Shown: positions 19,233-27,850, numbered from the stretch's first letter. The stretch is DNA of 64,000 nt from Nitrospira sp. LK70 (GCA_011090425.1 PHGD01000005.1:30843-94842), one strand, 5' to 3'. Notes: generated from the sequence alone by a model not told the origin. Translations and numbers: made by a program.

Positions 19233-19453
19233 GCAAATTGCCTGTAGCGTCAGGCCAAGAAGCAGTTCGTGCATTGAAGAAGGTCGGCTATTTGGTGGAT
19301 CACCAAACCGGAAGCCATATCATCTTGCGACAATCTGATCCTCCTTATCGGAGGCTCACCGTCCCTCATCACACCGAGCTGGCAAAAGGTACGTTACGTA
19401 GCATCATACGACAAGCCGGTCTTACGGTTGAAGAATTTAGCGCGTTGCTGTGA
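19229..19453 (+). CDS. hicA: HicA-type mRNA interferase toxin
   Basis: 74-residue toxin with a double-stranded RNA-binding-like fold that cleaves mRNA when free of HicB. The catalytic histidine is in QTGSHIILRQ, and the C-terminal pattern TLRSIIRQAGLTVEEF is typical. The ATG overlaps the hicB stop (ATGA). The stop codon lies within an 8-bp inverted repeat GCTGTGAC-TGT-GTCACAGC (19447-19465). Confidence 0.92.
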   Translation: MSKLPVASGQEAVRALKKVGYLVDHQTGSHIILRQSDPPYRRLTVPHHTELAKGTLRSIIRQAGLTVEEFSALL

Positions 19454-19465
19454 CTGTGTCACAGC
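19447..19465 (+). repeat. perfect inverted repeat at the end of hicA; second copy of the 14-bp repeat
   Basis: GCTGTGAC TGT GTCACAGC: 8-bp stem, 3-base loop, no T-run. It contains CTGTGACTGTGTCA (19448-19461), identical to the motif upstream of hicB. Confidence 0.6.
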
Positions 19466-19559
19466 ACACATCACCATTCAGGTCCCTTTTCTGCCGCGCA
19501 CTCGGTGGACACCGGCCTCAATCTTCAGCTATCATCTGATTTCTTTTCAGTGATGTTGT

Positions 19560-19635
19560 GGCGGTGTAGCTCAGTTGGCAGAGCAGCGGACTCATAAGCC
19601 GCGGGTCACCCGTTCGATCCGGGTCACCGCCACCA
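19560..19635 (+). tRNA. tRNA-Met (CAU), probably elongator
   Basis: 76 bases with encoded CCA. The acceptor GGCGGTG pairs with CACCGCC, the D-arm is GCTC/GAGC, the anticodon loop is CTCATAA and the T-arm is ACCCG/CGGGT. The anticodon stem GCGGA/GCCGC has an A-G mismatch at position 31-39 next to the loop. A CAU anticodon could also mean tRNA-Ile2 (lysidine) but the loop and variable region CTCATAA/GGGTC match elongator Met best. Confidence 0.95.
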
Positions 19636-19683
19636 TACCGCATGAATACGCCAACATTATCGAACGGGGGACCGGGGGTTCCC

Positions 19684-19734
19684 GAAGGGGGTGTGCCCCC
19701 TTCGTGGGGAGCGTACGAGGGGGCTGGCCCCCTC
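19684..19734. repeat. two strong GC hairpins between the tRNA and its 3' duplicate
   Basis: GAAGGGGG-TGTG-CCCCCTTC (19684-19703) and GAGGGGG-CTGG-CCCCCTC (19717-19734). Each is a perfect stem of 7-8 pairs with a 4-base loop. They resemble dispersed palindromes or transposon ends more than terminators, because no T-run follows. Confidence 0.6.
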
Positions 19735-19779
19735 AGTAAGAGCCGGTGAGGGAGGTTTCAGACCCGAACTGGCGAGGGA

Positions 19780-19807
19780 ACCCGTTCGATCCGGGTCACC
19801 GCCACCA
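19780..19807 (+). repeat. 28-bp duplicate of the tRNA-Met 3' end (attachment-site-like)
   Basis: These 28 bases are identical to 19608-19635, covering the T-arm, acceptor 3' strand and CCA of the tRNA. Such a direct repeat is the classic footprint of tyrosine-integrase insertion at a tRNA gene. The repeats are only 172 bases apart and no integrase is present between them, so this may be a scar or a nested site. Confidence 0.8.
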
Positions 19808-19835
19808 AATCAATCCCGCAACTTATGGCTCGGCT

Positions 19836-19956
19836 GCTCCTCACGACTCTTTCGCTGTCACGGTCGCAGTCACGGTAGGATCGAAGATCAACACATCGGC
19901 TCCTAGAATAGCGTCAAGTAGCGAGACAGAAGCAGGCCGTTTCTGTCGTGAGGAGC
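19836..19956. repeat. 12-bp inverted repeats flanking a 97-base spacer, right arm over a ribosome-binding site
   Basis: GCTCCTCACGAC (19836-19847) and its exact complement GTCGTGAGGAGC (19945-19956). The right arm contains GAGGAG, the ribosome-binding site of the lipoprotein gene starting at 19958. It could be a small MITE-like element or an RNA structure hiding the start; the long loop makes the first more likely. Confidence 0.5.
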
Positions 19957-19957
19957 G

Positions 19958-20365
19958 ATGATCTCCCCCTTGAACGTCTGTCTCAGAACCGTCCTGGCAC
20001 TGTTTCTGCTCCTCACCCTCGGTTGCATCACACCCCCCGTTCCCGTCACTCCCGAACAAATCGCGAGTGCTGACTATGGGGCTGTCCCAGTCTCACCCGC
20101 TTATCAGGATGCCATCAAACGCTTGATGCACGGGATTCTGCTTGACCCGGACGCCGCTCGATATCAATTTGTCGGAGAGCCACAAAGAGGCTACGTGTAT
20201 CTCTCAGGTAAGAAGCCGCCAGTGTTTGGGTACCTCGTGCATGTGGAGATCAATGCGAAGAGCATGATGGGCTTTTATGTGGGCAAGAAACCATATCGAT
20301 TCCTTATTAAGAATGGATCACTGTATATGCTGCCTCCATTCGTCAAGGCGGAAGCGGTGCAGTAG
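19958..20365 (+). CDS. lipoprotein of unknown function
   Basis: 135 residues with a lipoprotein signal: hydrophobic stretch VLALFLLLTLGC, with Cys at the lipobox LTLGC. The rest (SADYGAVPVSPAYQDAIKRL ... GFYVGKKPYRFLIKNG) looks like a small periplasmic domain that I do not recognise. The ribosome-binding site GAGGAG is inside the inverted repeat just upstream. It is convergent with the defence operon, with 150 unremarkable bases between them. Confidence 0.75.
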   Translation: MISPLNVCLRTVLALFLLLTLGCITPPVPVTPEQIASADYGAVPVSPAYQDAIKRLMHGILLDPDAARYQFVGEPQRGYVYLSGKKPPVFGYLVHVEINAKSMMGFYVGKKPYRFLIKNGSLYMLPPFVKAEAVQ

Positions 20366-20515
20366 GCTCTCTCAACAGAACCTCCCTACCTTGCAGATCT
20401 CTCATGATGCGAGGAGGCTGAAACCACACAGGACAGGTAGCGAAACAAATGTGACTTAGAAAGTTGATTGTACCGCTTCTGCCCTATTGGACATGGGGTG
20501 AAGGGGACCTGGCGA

Positions 20516-23194
20516 TCAACCTACGACAAACTGCTTCACCAGCCCCGCCAGCGTCATGTTCTCGGCGATCACGTCGTGTGGAATCAGCAGATACTTCCAA
20601 GGTTTGCCGCCATTGGTGAGCGAGTGGGTCGTGGCGCGTGAACACCAGAGAACGGCGGCGCCTTTCTTGGCCAGTACCTCAGGGGAGTTCATTTCATTCT
20701 TGGCTTTTGGTTCGAGCATGTAAATGCAGTCTGCTGTTTCAGCCACGAAATCAGGCTGGTATTCATGCTGTGACACGCCCAATTTATAAAACATCTGGAA
20801 TTGTCCGGAAGCGGGCCTGAACCACTTCCGCGAATCACGGTCAAGAATAATAGCGAGCTTCCGTTCAGGGTCAGATTGAAACTTGAGTTCTTTGAATAGG
20901 CACCGCTCAAACCCACCGAAAAGCATCTGGGGAATGCGCCCCTTGTCTTGAACCGTTTCACGAAAGTTGTGAACCGGCTCGCCTTCTTTCACGGTAAAAG
21001 CTGGCTTCTTGAGATCAGTAAAACCCGTCGTGACGACCACGTCATAGCCCCCAGCTTTTTCCCACTGGTGTTCTTGCATTTGCGCATGAACGAAGGCTGC
21101 AAGAGGCTTCTGGTGGTAGATGAGTACATTCCTGGTATCTTCCTCTGGCAGATACGACCGGAGGTGGTTCACCAATTGGTCTGCGATGTCATAGAGCAGA
21201 TCAGAGTGCTCGTCGTAGCTAATGTCATCGAAGTCCACAAGGCCCCGAACGACATAATCTTCGAGCCGTTGCTCCGGCCGCATCTGTCCCCCGAAGCTCA
21301 AGGTTTCTTGCTCATAGGTCCGCAGATGCTGAATCAGGAGATCCCGCTCAACAGGCTGATAGTTGATGCTTGAACAATCCAGCGAAAAGGCATGAAAGCC
21401 TGTCGTGATCTCACCCTTCGGCACGATCAGAATCCTCGGAATATCGATCGATTGTTGCACGACCAGCTGAGCAGTCTTCGCGACGACCGATGCGATATTC
21501 GGAGTTGGAGCCATACCAGGCAAGGCCTGTTGGCTTGGGGTGACAGATTGCTTCACCTCTTCAACAATTTTGGCCTGAATCTCCGGCTTTAGAAGATCGG
21601 AAGAGGACGGAAGGTTTTCATATTTTTGGATGATCTTGTACACCGTCTGCGCAATCCCTCGTTCCAGCTCACCGGAAAAGATCGGAGTGGCTTGTGCGGC
21701 TCCACCAACAGCACCAGTGACAGAAGCCCCATGCAGTTGCTCCTCGATTTTTGACTGAGCCACGACGGTTTTCGTCTTCTGGAGGTCGGTTGTCGGATCA
21801 AGTTCCACCTTCGTCAATCGGATCACGGAGTCCGGCTTATTGGCCTCATCCACGATTTCCTGAAACCGGTCATGGGCCACGATGTTCAGCCGATCGACCG
21901 TGCTCACGCCGGTACGCTTACCATAGGGAAGCCGAAGACCACGGCCGATGGATTGCTCGATCAGTGTTCGCGCGTTTGCGGCTCTGAGCGGTACGATTGT
22001 GTAGAGATTCGTCACATCCCAGCCTTCTTTCAGCATGTTCACGTGAATCACGATTTCGGTGGGCTCATCCGGGCTTTCCACTGCCAGCAGACGCTGAACC
22101 ATCTCGTCCTCTTCCGCACCGGTCTTGCTGGAGTCCACCTGAATGGCCTTGTCCTTGTAACGACCTTCGAAGAACTGGAAGGACTGGATCAACTGCATCA
22201 ATTGGCTGGCATGGGTCGTGTCGCGGGCAATGATCAACATGAATGGCTTTACGATCCGCTGCCCTACCTGCCTCGCGTAGGTTTCCAGTTCCACTTTGGT
22301 GTTCTCGTGGAGGCGTATGCCGTCTTCCAGTTTGATCTGTTCGAGCTGTGCAACGTTGAACTGACTCGGATTAAAATTCTTCTGCGTCACCACAGCCGGC
22401 TCTTTGACAAAGCCGTCAGCCATCGCTTGAGATAATTGATAGGTGTAGATCACGTTCTTGAACCACACCGGCCCTTTGGATGATTCCACGAACGGAGTCG
22501 CTGTGAGTTCCAGCCCAAGAACCGGCTTGAGGTCATTGATGGCCCGGACACCGGCCGAGGCCCGATACCGGTGCGACTCGTCCATGATGAGAACGAGATC
22601 TTCAAGTCCTGCCAAATACTCGAAGTAACTCTGGCCGATGTACTCCGAGAGACGCTTGATCCTCGGCGCTTTTCCACCACGGACTTCAGAATTGATCTTC
22701 GAGATATTGAAGATGTTGATGTGCACTTCTTGGCCGAATCCAGGTAGAGAAGTCATGCGAGCCGCCACGCCTGATTCATAGTTGTCACCGGTGATAATGG
22801 TCGGCGGGTCCGTGGCAAATTCGGCAATCCCGGTGAAGACGTACTTCGACGTGTTGGGCGTAAAGTCGGTGATCAGCTTGTTGTAGATCGTCAGGTTCGG
22901 GGCCAACACAAAGAAGTGATTGATTCCATGCGCAGCGTGCAAATAACTGATGAAGGCTCCCATGAGGCGAGTTTTGCCGACTCCGGTCGCGAGGGCAAAG
23001 CAGAGCGAGGGAAACTCCCGTTCAAAGTCGGTGACGGTCGGAAACTCACTCTTGATCGCCGCCAGCGCCGTGGCGATATCCGCCCCCTTCTTAGGCGAAA
23101 CAACCTCCGTCACGCGATCGAGAATCTCCAGCGATTGCCGCTGCGGTGGCCGCAGACTCAACCGACCGGCAATGGCATTGACGTGGCGGTTCAT
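20516..23194 (-). CDS. res: type III restriction enzyme, Res subunit
   Basis: Helicase-nuclease subunit, 892 residues, that with Mod cuts unmethylated DNA after ATP-driven communication between two sites. Visible are Walker A ATGVGKT (69-75), the box DESH (205-208), LTATP, and SIGRGLRLPYGKR for the last helicase motif. A C-terminal nuclease motif has Asp815 (YQPDF) and Glu828-x-Lys830 (LEPKAK), so the cutting domain looks intact. It is the last gene of the operon, 15 bases after the DUF2283 gene, with GGAG ahead of the ATG. Between mod and res stand two small genes, which is unusual. Confidence 0.93.
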   Translation of the reverse strand: MNRHVNAIAGRLSLRPPQRQSLEILDRVTEVVSPKKGADIATALAAIKSEFPTVTDFEREFPSLCFALATGVGKTRLMGAFISYLHAAHGINHFFVLAPNLTIYNKLITDFTPNTSKYVFTGIAEFATDPPTIITGDNYESGVAARMTSLPGFGQEVHINIFNISKINSEVRGGKAPRIKRLSEYIGQSYFEYLAGLEDLVLIMDESHRYRASAGVRAINDLKPVLGLELTATPFVESSKGPVWFKNVIYTYQLSQAMADGFVKEPAVVTQKNFNPSQFNVAQLEQIKLEDGIRLHENTKVELETYARQVGQRIVKPFMLIIARDTTHASQLMQLIQSFQFFEGRYKDKAIQVDSSKTGAEEDEMVQRLLAVESPDEPTEIVIHVNMLKEGWDVTNLYTIVPLRAANARTLIEQSIGRGLRLPYGKRTGVSTVDRLNIVAHDRFQEIVDEANKPDSVIRLTKVELDPTTDLQKTKTVVAQSKIEEQLHGASVTGAVGGAAQATPIFSGELERGIAQTVYKIIQKYENLPSSSDLLKPEIQAKIVEEVKQSVTPSQQALPGMAPTPNIASVVAKTAQLVVQQSIDIPRILIVPKGEITTGFHAFSLDCSSINYQPVERDLLIQHLRTYEQETLSFGGQMRPEQRLEDYVVRGLVDFDDISYDEHSDLLYDIADQLVNHLRSYLPEEDTRNVLIYHQKPLAAFVHAQMQEHQWEKAGGYDVVVTTGFTDLKKPAFTVKEGEPVHNFRETVQDKGRIPQMLFGGFERCLFKELKFQSDPERKLAIILDRDSRKWFRPASGQFQMFYKLGVSQHEYQPDFVAETADCIYMLEPKAKNEMNSPEVLAKKGAAVLWCSRATTHSLTNGGKPWKYLLIPHDVIAENMTLAGLVKQFVVG

Positions 23195-23209
23195 TGAGAC
23201 TCCGCCATC

Positions 23210-23434
23210 CTAACTAGCTGAAGCAAGTTTCTTGGGTCGAGTCTCGAACTGGAAATCCATTAAATTAACCGGATGAGGCCTCTTCGAAAGATAGAGCACT
23301 TCAATGCCGACCACTTGATTGGCGTCGTCGTAGTCGACAATCACGCCAGGCGCCACCTCTTCTGACTCTTCCACCGGGACATCCACCAATTGGAGATGCA
23401 GCGCATCAGCTTCTTCATCCACCTTGAGTCTCAT
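23210..23434 (-). CDS. DUF2283 protein, putative antitoxin partner of DUF4258
   Basis: 74 residues of the DUF2283 family: MRLKVDEEADALHLQLVD, then APGVIVDYDDANQVVGIEVL. Such proteins often follow a DUF4258 gene and are thought to act as antitoxins. The ATG overlaps the DUF4258 stop (ATGA). Its position inside a restriction operon could make loss of the operon costly to the cell. Confidence 0.8.
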   Translation of the reverse strand: MRLKVDEEADALHLQLVDVPVEESEEVAPGVIVDYDDANQVVGIEVLYLSKRPHPVNLMDFQFETRPKKLASAS

Positions 23435-23697
23435 AACCGCCTCCTCATCTTTCGATCAAAATAAAACGTGATGATCCGTAGTGGATTGGTGCCTTTCTTG
23501 ACGATCACGCGCAATACCCGTCCATCATACTCTTGAATGCGTCCCAGGCGATGCTCTAGTTCGGCATCGACAGAGTCCGGCTCCACACGCTCAGGATGTT
23601 GCAAAACCCGTTCAATCCATTCGATCCGAATGATCGGGCGTTTGCGCAAGCTCTCCCGGGCGTGATCCGACAGCTCATAGAACTTCCCATCCGCCAT
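23431..23697 (-). CDS. DUF4258 protein, putative toxin
   Basis: 88 residues of the DUF4258 family: SDHARESLRKRPI at the start, IEWIERVLQHPERVEPD, and a C-terminal strand LRIITFYFDRKMRRR. The fold is thought to resemble RelE/ParE-type toxins; the function is inferred. ATG at 23697 overlaps the mod stop (TGATG), and its stop overlaps the DUF2283 ATG. An adjacent TTG at 23700 could also start it. Confidence 0.8.
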   Translation of the reverse strand: MADGKFYELSDHARESLRKRPIIRIEWIERVLQHPERVEPDSVDAELEHRLGRIQEYDGRVLRVIVKKGTNPLRIITFYFDRKMRRRL

Positions 23698-25319
23698 CAA
23701 GAGAATTCCAATCCTTGCTGCCCCGGTGGAGGTGGAGCCTTCGGCAAATTCTCGATCTTCAGGCTGTAATCGTCATGGCCCCATTCGCAGCGGGAGAGGA
23801 CGGTCTTCGGAATCTTCTTGATCGTGAGATTGGGATACTTGCCGGGCTTGCCACGGAAGGCGGAACACATCACCAAGAGCGTCCGCTCTTCGCCCACTTC
23901 ATCACTCAAGGCCTGCAATTGATCGTGGTTCAGGTTCTGCGTGGTCACATAGATGAAATCCCGTTCCGTCGAATGACCCTGTTGCCAATAGACGGCATCA
24001 CTCGGCGCATAGGTAAACCCTTCCAGCTTGCAGACCGCTTGAGCCAGCATGGCGGGGTTGTAAGCCTTGTTGATGACCCAGTTGCCCCACTTATCTTTCT
24101 CCAGCAGCGACGGCGCAAGGTGGTAGTAACGGAACCCTCCGCCGCCTTTCCAGCCAACTGCCTCAGTGATACCACCCTTGTCTTCGCCATCGATGACTTT
24201 CTTGAGCCGGGGAATAATGTGCGTATGACAATGCTCGCCCAATTCGACCATGATCCAGCGCCGGCCCATCTTGTGGGCGACAGCCCCAGTGGTGCCCGAA
24301 CCAGCGAAGGAGTCGAGTACCCAGTCGCCCTGATTAGATGCAATGTGAAGTATTCGCTCAATCAGTCCTTCGGGTTTGGGAGTAGCAAATCGTTCTATGT
24401 CGGGTAGGAGCTTGTTTAGGTGATCACGTTTCGCCTGCTGGTTGGTCCCAACTTCATCAGCCGACCACCATGTCCGAGGTGCAACGCCTTCGCGCACTTC
24501 GGTTAAATATCGTTTGATGATTGGTAATCGATCCCCATCAGCCCCGAAATACGCTCGGCCTTCGGCGCGAGCCTGTTCTAGGGTTTGAGGTGAAAAAGCC
24601 CAGTATCTTCCCGGTGGCGGCGTTACAACACGACCAGAGGGCAAAGTTACGGGGAACCGCTGTTTTTCCGTACCACTTTTTGCCGTGCCATCATCTCCCT
24701 GCCGCCATGCACCGCGCGGATCATTATCGAGATTCTTGAAGCGTCCTATCTGAACCTCGGAGCGGGGAAGAAGGTTTCGTGAATCGGACCAAATCGCGTG
24801 ATCTTTCGAAAACACGAGAATGTTATCATGCGAAAGAGAGATGTCCGCATCACCTCGACCACCTTTGTCCTTCTCCCAAACGCAAGTTGCAACAAAGTTG
24901 GTTCGGCCATATATCTCGTCACACAGTACTTTGAGGTAGTGTGCCTCATTGTCATCAATAGTAATCCAGAGTGAACCATCGTCAGACAGCAGCCGTCGCA
25001 TGATTTCTAGGCGATCACGCATCAGAGACAGCCAGATGGAATGTTCAACTCCGTCGTCGTAATGTTCGAACGCACTACCTGTGTTGTACGGAGGATCAAT
25101 GAAGATACACTTGATCTTTCCGGTAAACTCTTGCTCCAACGCCTTGAGAGCCAGCAGGTTGTCGCCGAAGATGAGCCGGTTGTCGAAGATGTCGTGGTCG
25201 GTGACGCGGTGCGCCGCGTGATAGGACCTCTCCGGGTCCTCCAGCAGAATCCGCGGCTCCAGCTTCGGCCGGTTCTCCTTCCCGATCCAGGTGAGCTCGA
25301 GTTTTGTATTACCCTTCAT
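23697..25319 (-). CDS. mod: type III DNA methyltransferase, Mod subunit
   Basis: Beta-class N6-adenine methyltransferase that also sets the recognition sequence of the type III enzyme. DPPY (75-78) comes before the SAM-binding motif DSFAGSGTTG (336-345), the order expected for this class. The region between holds the variable target-recognition part. 540 residues, near the usual 550-650. The start overlaps the end of the ATPase gene by 11 bases. Several frames share this interval but only this one carries the motifs. Confidence 0.94.
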   Translation of the reverse strand: MKGNTKLELTWIGKENRPKLEPRILLEDPERSYHAAHRVTDHDIFDNRLIFGDNLLALKALEQEFTGKIKCIFIDPPYNTGSAFEHYDDGVEHSIWLSLMRDRLEIMRRLLSDDGSLWITIDDNEAHYLKVLCDEIYGRTNFVATCVWEKDKGGRGDADISLSHDNILVFSKDHAIWSDSRNLLPRSEVQIGRFKNLDNDPRGAWRQGDDGTAKSGTEKQRFPVTLPSGRVVTPPPGRYWAFSPQTLEQARAEGRAYFGADGDRLPIIKRYLTEVREGVAPRTWWSADEVGTNQQAKRDHLNKLLPDIERFATPKPEGLIERILHIASNQGDWVLDSFAGSGTTGAVAHKMGRRWIMVELGEHCHTHIIPRLKKVIDGEDKGGITEAVGWKGGGGFRYYHLAPSLLEKDKWGNWVINKAYNPAMLAQAVCKLEGFTYAPSDAVYWQQGHSTERDFIYVTTQNLNHDQLQALSDEVGEERTLLVMCSAFRGKPGKYPNLTIKKIPKTVLSRCEWGHDDYSLKIENLPKAPPPPGQQGLEFS

Positions 25320-27672
25320 CGTCTACAGTTCCTAGATCCGCTCCTGGATAGATTAGAGGGTACAGCTCAAGATCTCCGCACGAACATTGCCAATGGCTTC
25401 CAGAAGGCCTTCGTGTTGGGAGCCTTTGACAGTTCTGGCAAATCAGATTGTCCGCCAAAGAAAGCACCTGCGTGCAAAATGACCTCACGTCTGCATCACT
25501 GACCTCGCTCCCCAGCGTTGCGAAGTGACAACCTACGGAATTTCGAACCCAGCTACTTCCCGTAGTGGTCTCAATCAGAGGTTCCAACGCTAGATCTGCT
25601 TTTGCTGCTCCATTGGTAGGTGGCTTTCGCGAGCGCAGTTCTTTTCCCAATTTTGAGTCAATTCCTTGGGCTAACTCGCCCAGAGTGTACTCGTTGCGAG
25701 TATTTCGTGGCACACGGCATCTGTATTTCACAGTGAGAAAGTCCAGCAAAGATTCTAAAATGATTCCGGCCTTAGAGGCAGCGACCTGACGATCGGATGG
25801 CCCTTTTCTTAAGATATCCCGTAGCTCTGAAATGGCAGTCTTGAACTCGCCGACGTGAAGACCGCGCTCCAACGTCCAAGGACCGAGTTCAATTAACTGA
25901 GTGTTGGCAGTCGGTCCTCTTGCCCACCGATAAATGTCTCGCCAAGGTCGATAGTGGGTGGTCACAAAGAACTGACTGTAGTGAGAGGCCTCCTCGTGGA
26001 GAATCTTCATAAATCTGGTGAGGTGGGGACTATCGATCGAGGTTAAGACATCATCAAGTATGACTATCGTTTTGTCTGTCTTAAAGAATTTGGCTAGAGC
26101 TAGGAAGACACATATGCCTAGGGTATCAAGATGCGATTCGCTGTAATAAGCCTGTGGCGGAAGATCTGATCCATCGTAGAATTGTGCATCGAACTCTAAA
26201 GAGCCAATGGTATTAGGTTTGAGATAGAAGCTGACTTTGCCGATGTCTTCTCCAGGATGAAGCATTGCATAGAGCCGTTCCACTTCACCGGATATGTTCT
26301 TCAGAATCTCCTCAACGTAGTCTTTTCTTTCTGTTGATACAATGTTAAGAATGGCTTTCAGCTTCTTGAGAAGCGCCTCGAGAGAAGCAGCCTGAGCCTG
26401 CTTCTGTTTCATCGTCTCAAAATAACTCTTAATTGCATTGTGCTGGTTAACTGATTTCTGGTCCGCATCTTTTCGAGACTGAAGAAGAGTCCTGCATGGG
26501 AAGATCACCTTCCACAGTTGCCTTGCTTGTCCCTCAGTGGATTCAGAATGACCTGCGCCTGATAATAGACCACTGAAGTCCTCCCACTTGACACTCAACG
26601 TTGTAATTTCCCCTAATGTGCTACTCTTGATGCTCGAGCCGAGGGTCTTTAACTTTTCGCAGGCCTCTTTCTGAGTTTGGTCTAGAAGGGATGCCTTTGC
26701 ATGCAGAGTCGTCTTTGCAGTTGAGACCTTCTCCATCAGAACTCTGATCTCTTGCATCTCCTTGATTCGATCCTTTAGGCGCCGGACCAGGTCAGCAGAC
26801 GTAATTAGCTGCTCGCATACAGGGCATTGGCTTATTGTTGGCCTACCCTCTATGTAGGCCCTTGCCTCATCTAGCAATTTCAGCAATTCAGCATTTTGCT
26901 GCGCCTGTTCCGATTCAGCTTTCTTCAGTTTATCTTCCTCGTCTCTTAGCGATTGTTCTGCCCCTTTGTGGGCCGTCCGGGCAGAGTCGAGTGATGGGAA
27001 GACAGACTCTCCAAGCTTAAACGCTGACTCTAACTTTTCAATCTCCTTGACCTGTGCCTGAAGCTTCGTGATGTCACAAGATGATTCTTTCTCTGCCCAA
27101 GCAATAGCATCTGAGCCTGGCTTGCCTTCTTTCATCCATAGATTTTCCAAGCCATCTTTTGCCTGGGAATATGCACGGGTACTTTCGTCGAACGACTTTT
27201 GTGCGGACTTAAACGCTTCGCGCAAACCTTCTTCGGATTTCTCGATATTCGGTATTGCGATGAATGTCTTCAATTCTTCGAAGCGATCTTTCGGTCGGGC
27301 ATCGATAAGTTTAAGGATTGCTTTGCGTCGAAGAATGCGAGCGTCTGGATAGCCACTGTCGGGCGTAACTTCAGGGCCGTCCTTCCCGAAAACAGCAACC
27401 CATGATGACGAATCAGTGCTCAGGGTTATTTTGACCCCAGAGGCTGTCAATTTGAACGAAGGAACGTATTTCTTCGGCGATTCTCCAAAGTGGTAGTTTT
27501 CAAGGGAACCGTAAGTCCCATTGCAGAGAAAGTCGAATGCATCGGCAATGGTTGACTTGCCCGTTCCGTTTTCCCCAAAGATAAGAGTAACTGCCTTAGT
27601 AGTATCGAACGTTATTTCGACAGGGACCGTTGCTCCTCTGAATCCTGCCATTGAGACCTTAGTGATCTTCAT
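25309..27672 (-). CDS. SMC/Rad50-like ATPase with zinc hook and C-terminal HEPN-like motif
   Basis: 787 residues. Walker A GENGTGKS (33-40) is followed by long coiled coil with a hook CPVC (283-286), and then YYSESHLDTLG (509-519, ABC signature-like), Walker B TIVILDDV (535-542) and a switch histidine in TTHY (His573). After residue 600 an extra helical region contains RNSVGCH (Arg710, His716), which fits the R-x(4-6)-H motif of HEPN ribonucleases, with a polar residue after Arg. It ends in a possible zinc ribbon (Cys745, Cys748, Cys763, Cys765). This design recalls RloC-type guards, in which an ATPase holds a ribonuclease in check. The gene is visibly more A+T-rich than its neighbours, suggesting separate origin. 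Confidence 0.8.
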   Translation of the reverse strand: MKITKVSMAGFRGATVPVEITFDTTKAVTLIFGENGTGKSTIADAFDFLCNGTYGSLENYHFGESPKKYVPSFKLTASGVKITLSTDSSSWVAVFGKDGPEVTPDSGYPDARILRRKAILKLIDARPKDRFEELKTFIAIPNIEKSEEGLREAFKSAQKSFDESTRAYSQAKDGLENLWMKEGKPGSDAIAWAEKESSCDITKLQAQVKEIEKLESAFKLGESVFPSLDSARTAHKGAEQSLRDEEDKLKKAESEQAQQNAELLKLLDEARAYIEGRPTISQCPVCEQLITSADLVRRLKDRIKEMQEIRVLMEKVSTAKTTLHAKASLLDQTQKEACEKLKTLGSSIKSSTLGEITTLSVKWEDFSGLLSGAGHSESTEGQARQLWKVIFPCRTLLQSRKDADQKSVNQHNAIKSYFETMKQKQAQAASLEALLKKLKAILNIVSTERKDYVEEILKNISGEVERLYAMLHPGEDIGKVSFYLKPNTIGSLEFDAQFYDGSDLPPQAYYSESHLDTLGICVFLALAKFFKTDKTIVILDDVLTSIDSPHLTRFMKILHEEASHYSQFFVTTHYRPWRDIYRWARGPTANTQLIELGPWTLERGLHVGEFKTAISELRDILRKGPSDRQVAASKAGIILESLLDFLTVKYRCRVPRNTRNEYTLGELAQGIDSKLGKELRSRKPPTNGAAKADLALEPLIETTTGSSWVRNSVGCHFATLGSEVSDADVRSFCTQVLSLADNLICQNCQRLPTRRPSGSHWQCSCGDLELYPLIYPGADLGTVDDEG

Positions 27673-27850
27673 CGGTTGCCTTTGCTTTATCCGTGAGATC
27701 TAGCTCAATCGCCAGTTTCCAGTCCTCTGCAGATAGTTTCCCAGCAACGAGTTGTGGTTTAAGTTTCCTGAGTGCAGATTCTGACAAGAGCTTCTGCTTG
27801 CGAAGTTGTTCAATGATTCGATCTGCTACTTGTTCATCTGGCTTGCTCAT
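27659..27850 (-). CDS. 63-residue protein paired with the SMC-like ATPase
   Basis: MSKPDEQVADRIIEQLRKQK..., a small charged, helical protein with no known family that I can name. Its 3' end overlaps the ATPase start by 14 bases, so the two are probably translated together. I infer a small partner subunit, for example a regulator or antitoxin of the ATPase. It could also be a simple leader. Confidence 0.6.
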   Translation of the reverse strand: MSKPDEQVADRIIEQLRKQKLLSESALRKLKPQLVAGKLSAEDWKLAIELDLTDKAKATDEDH

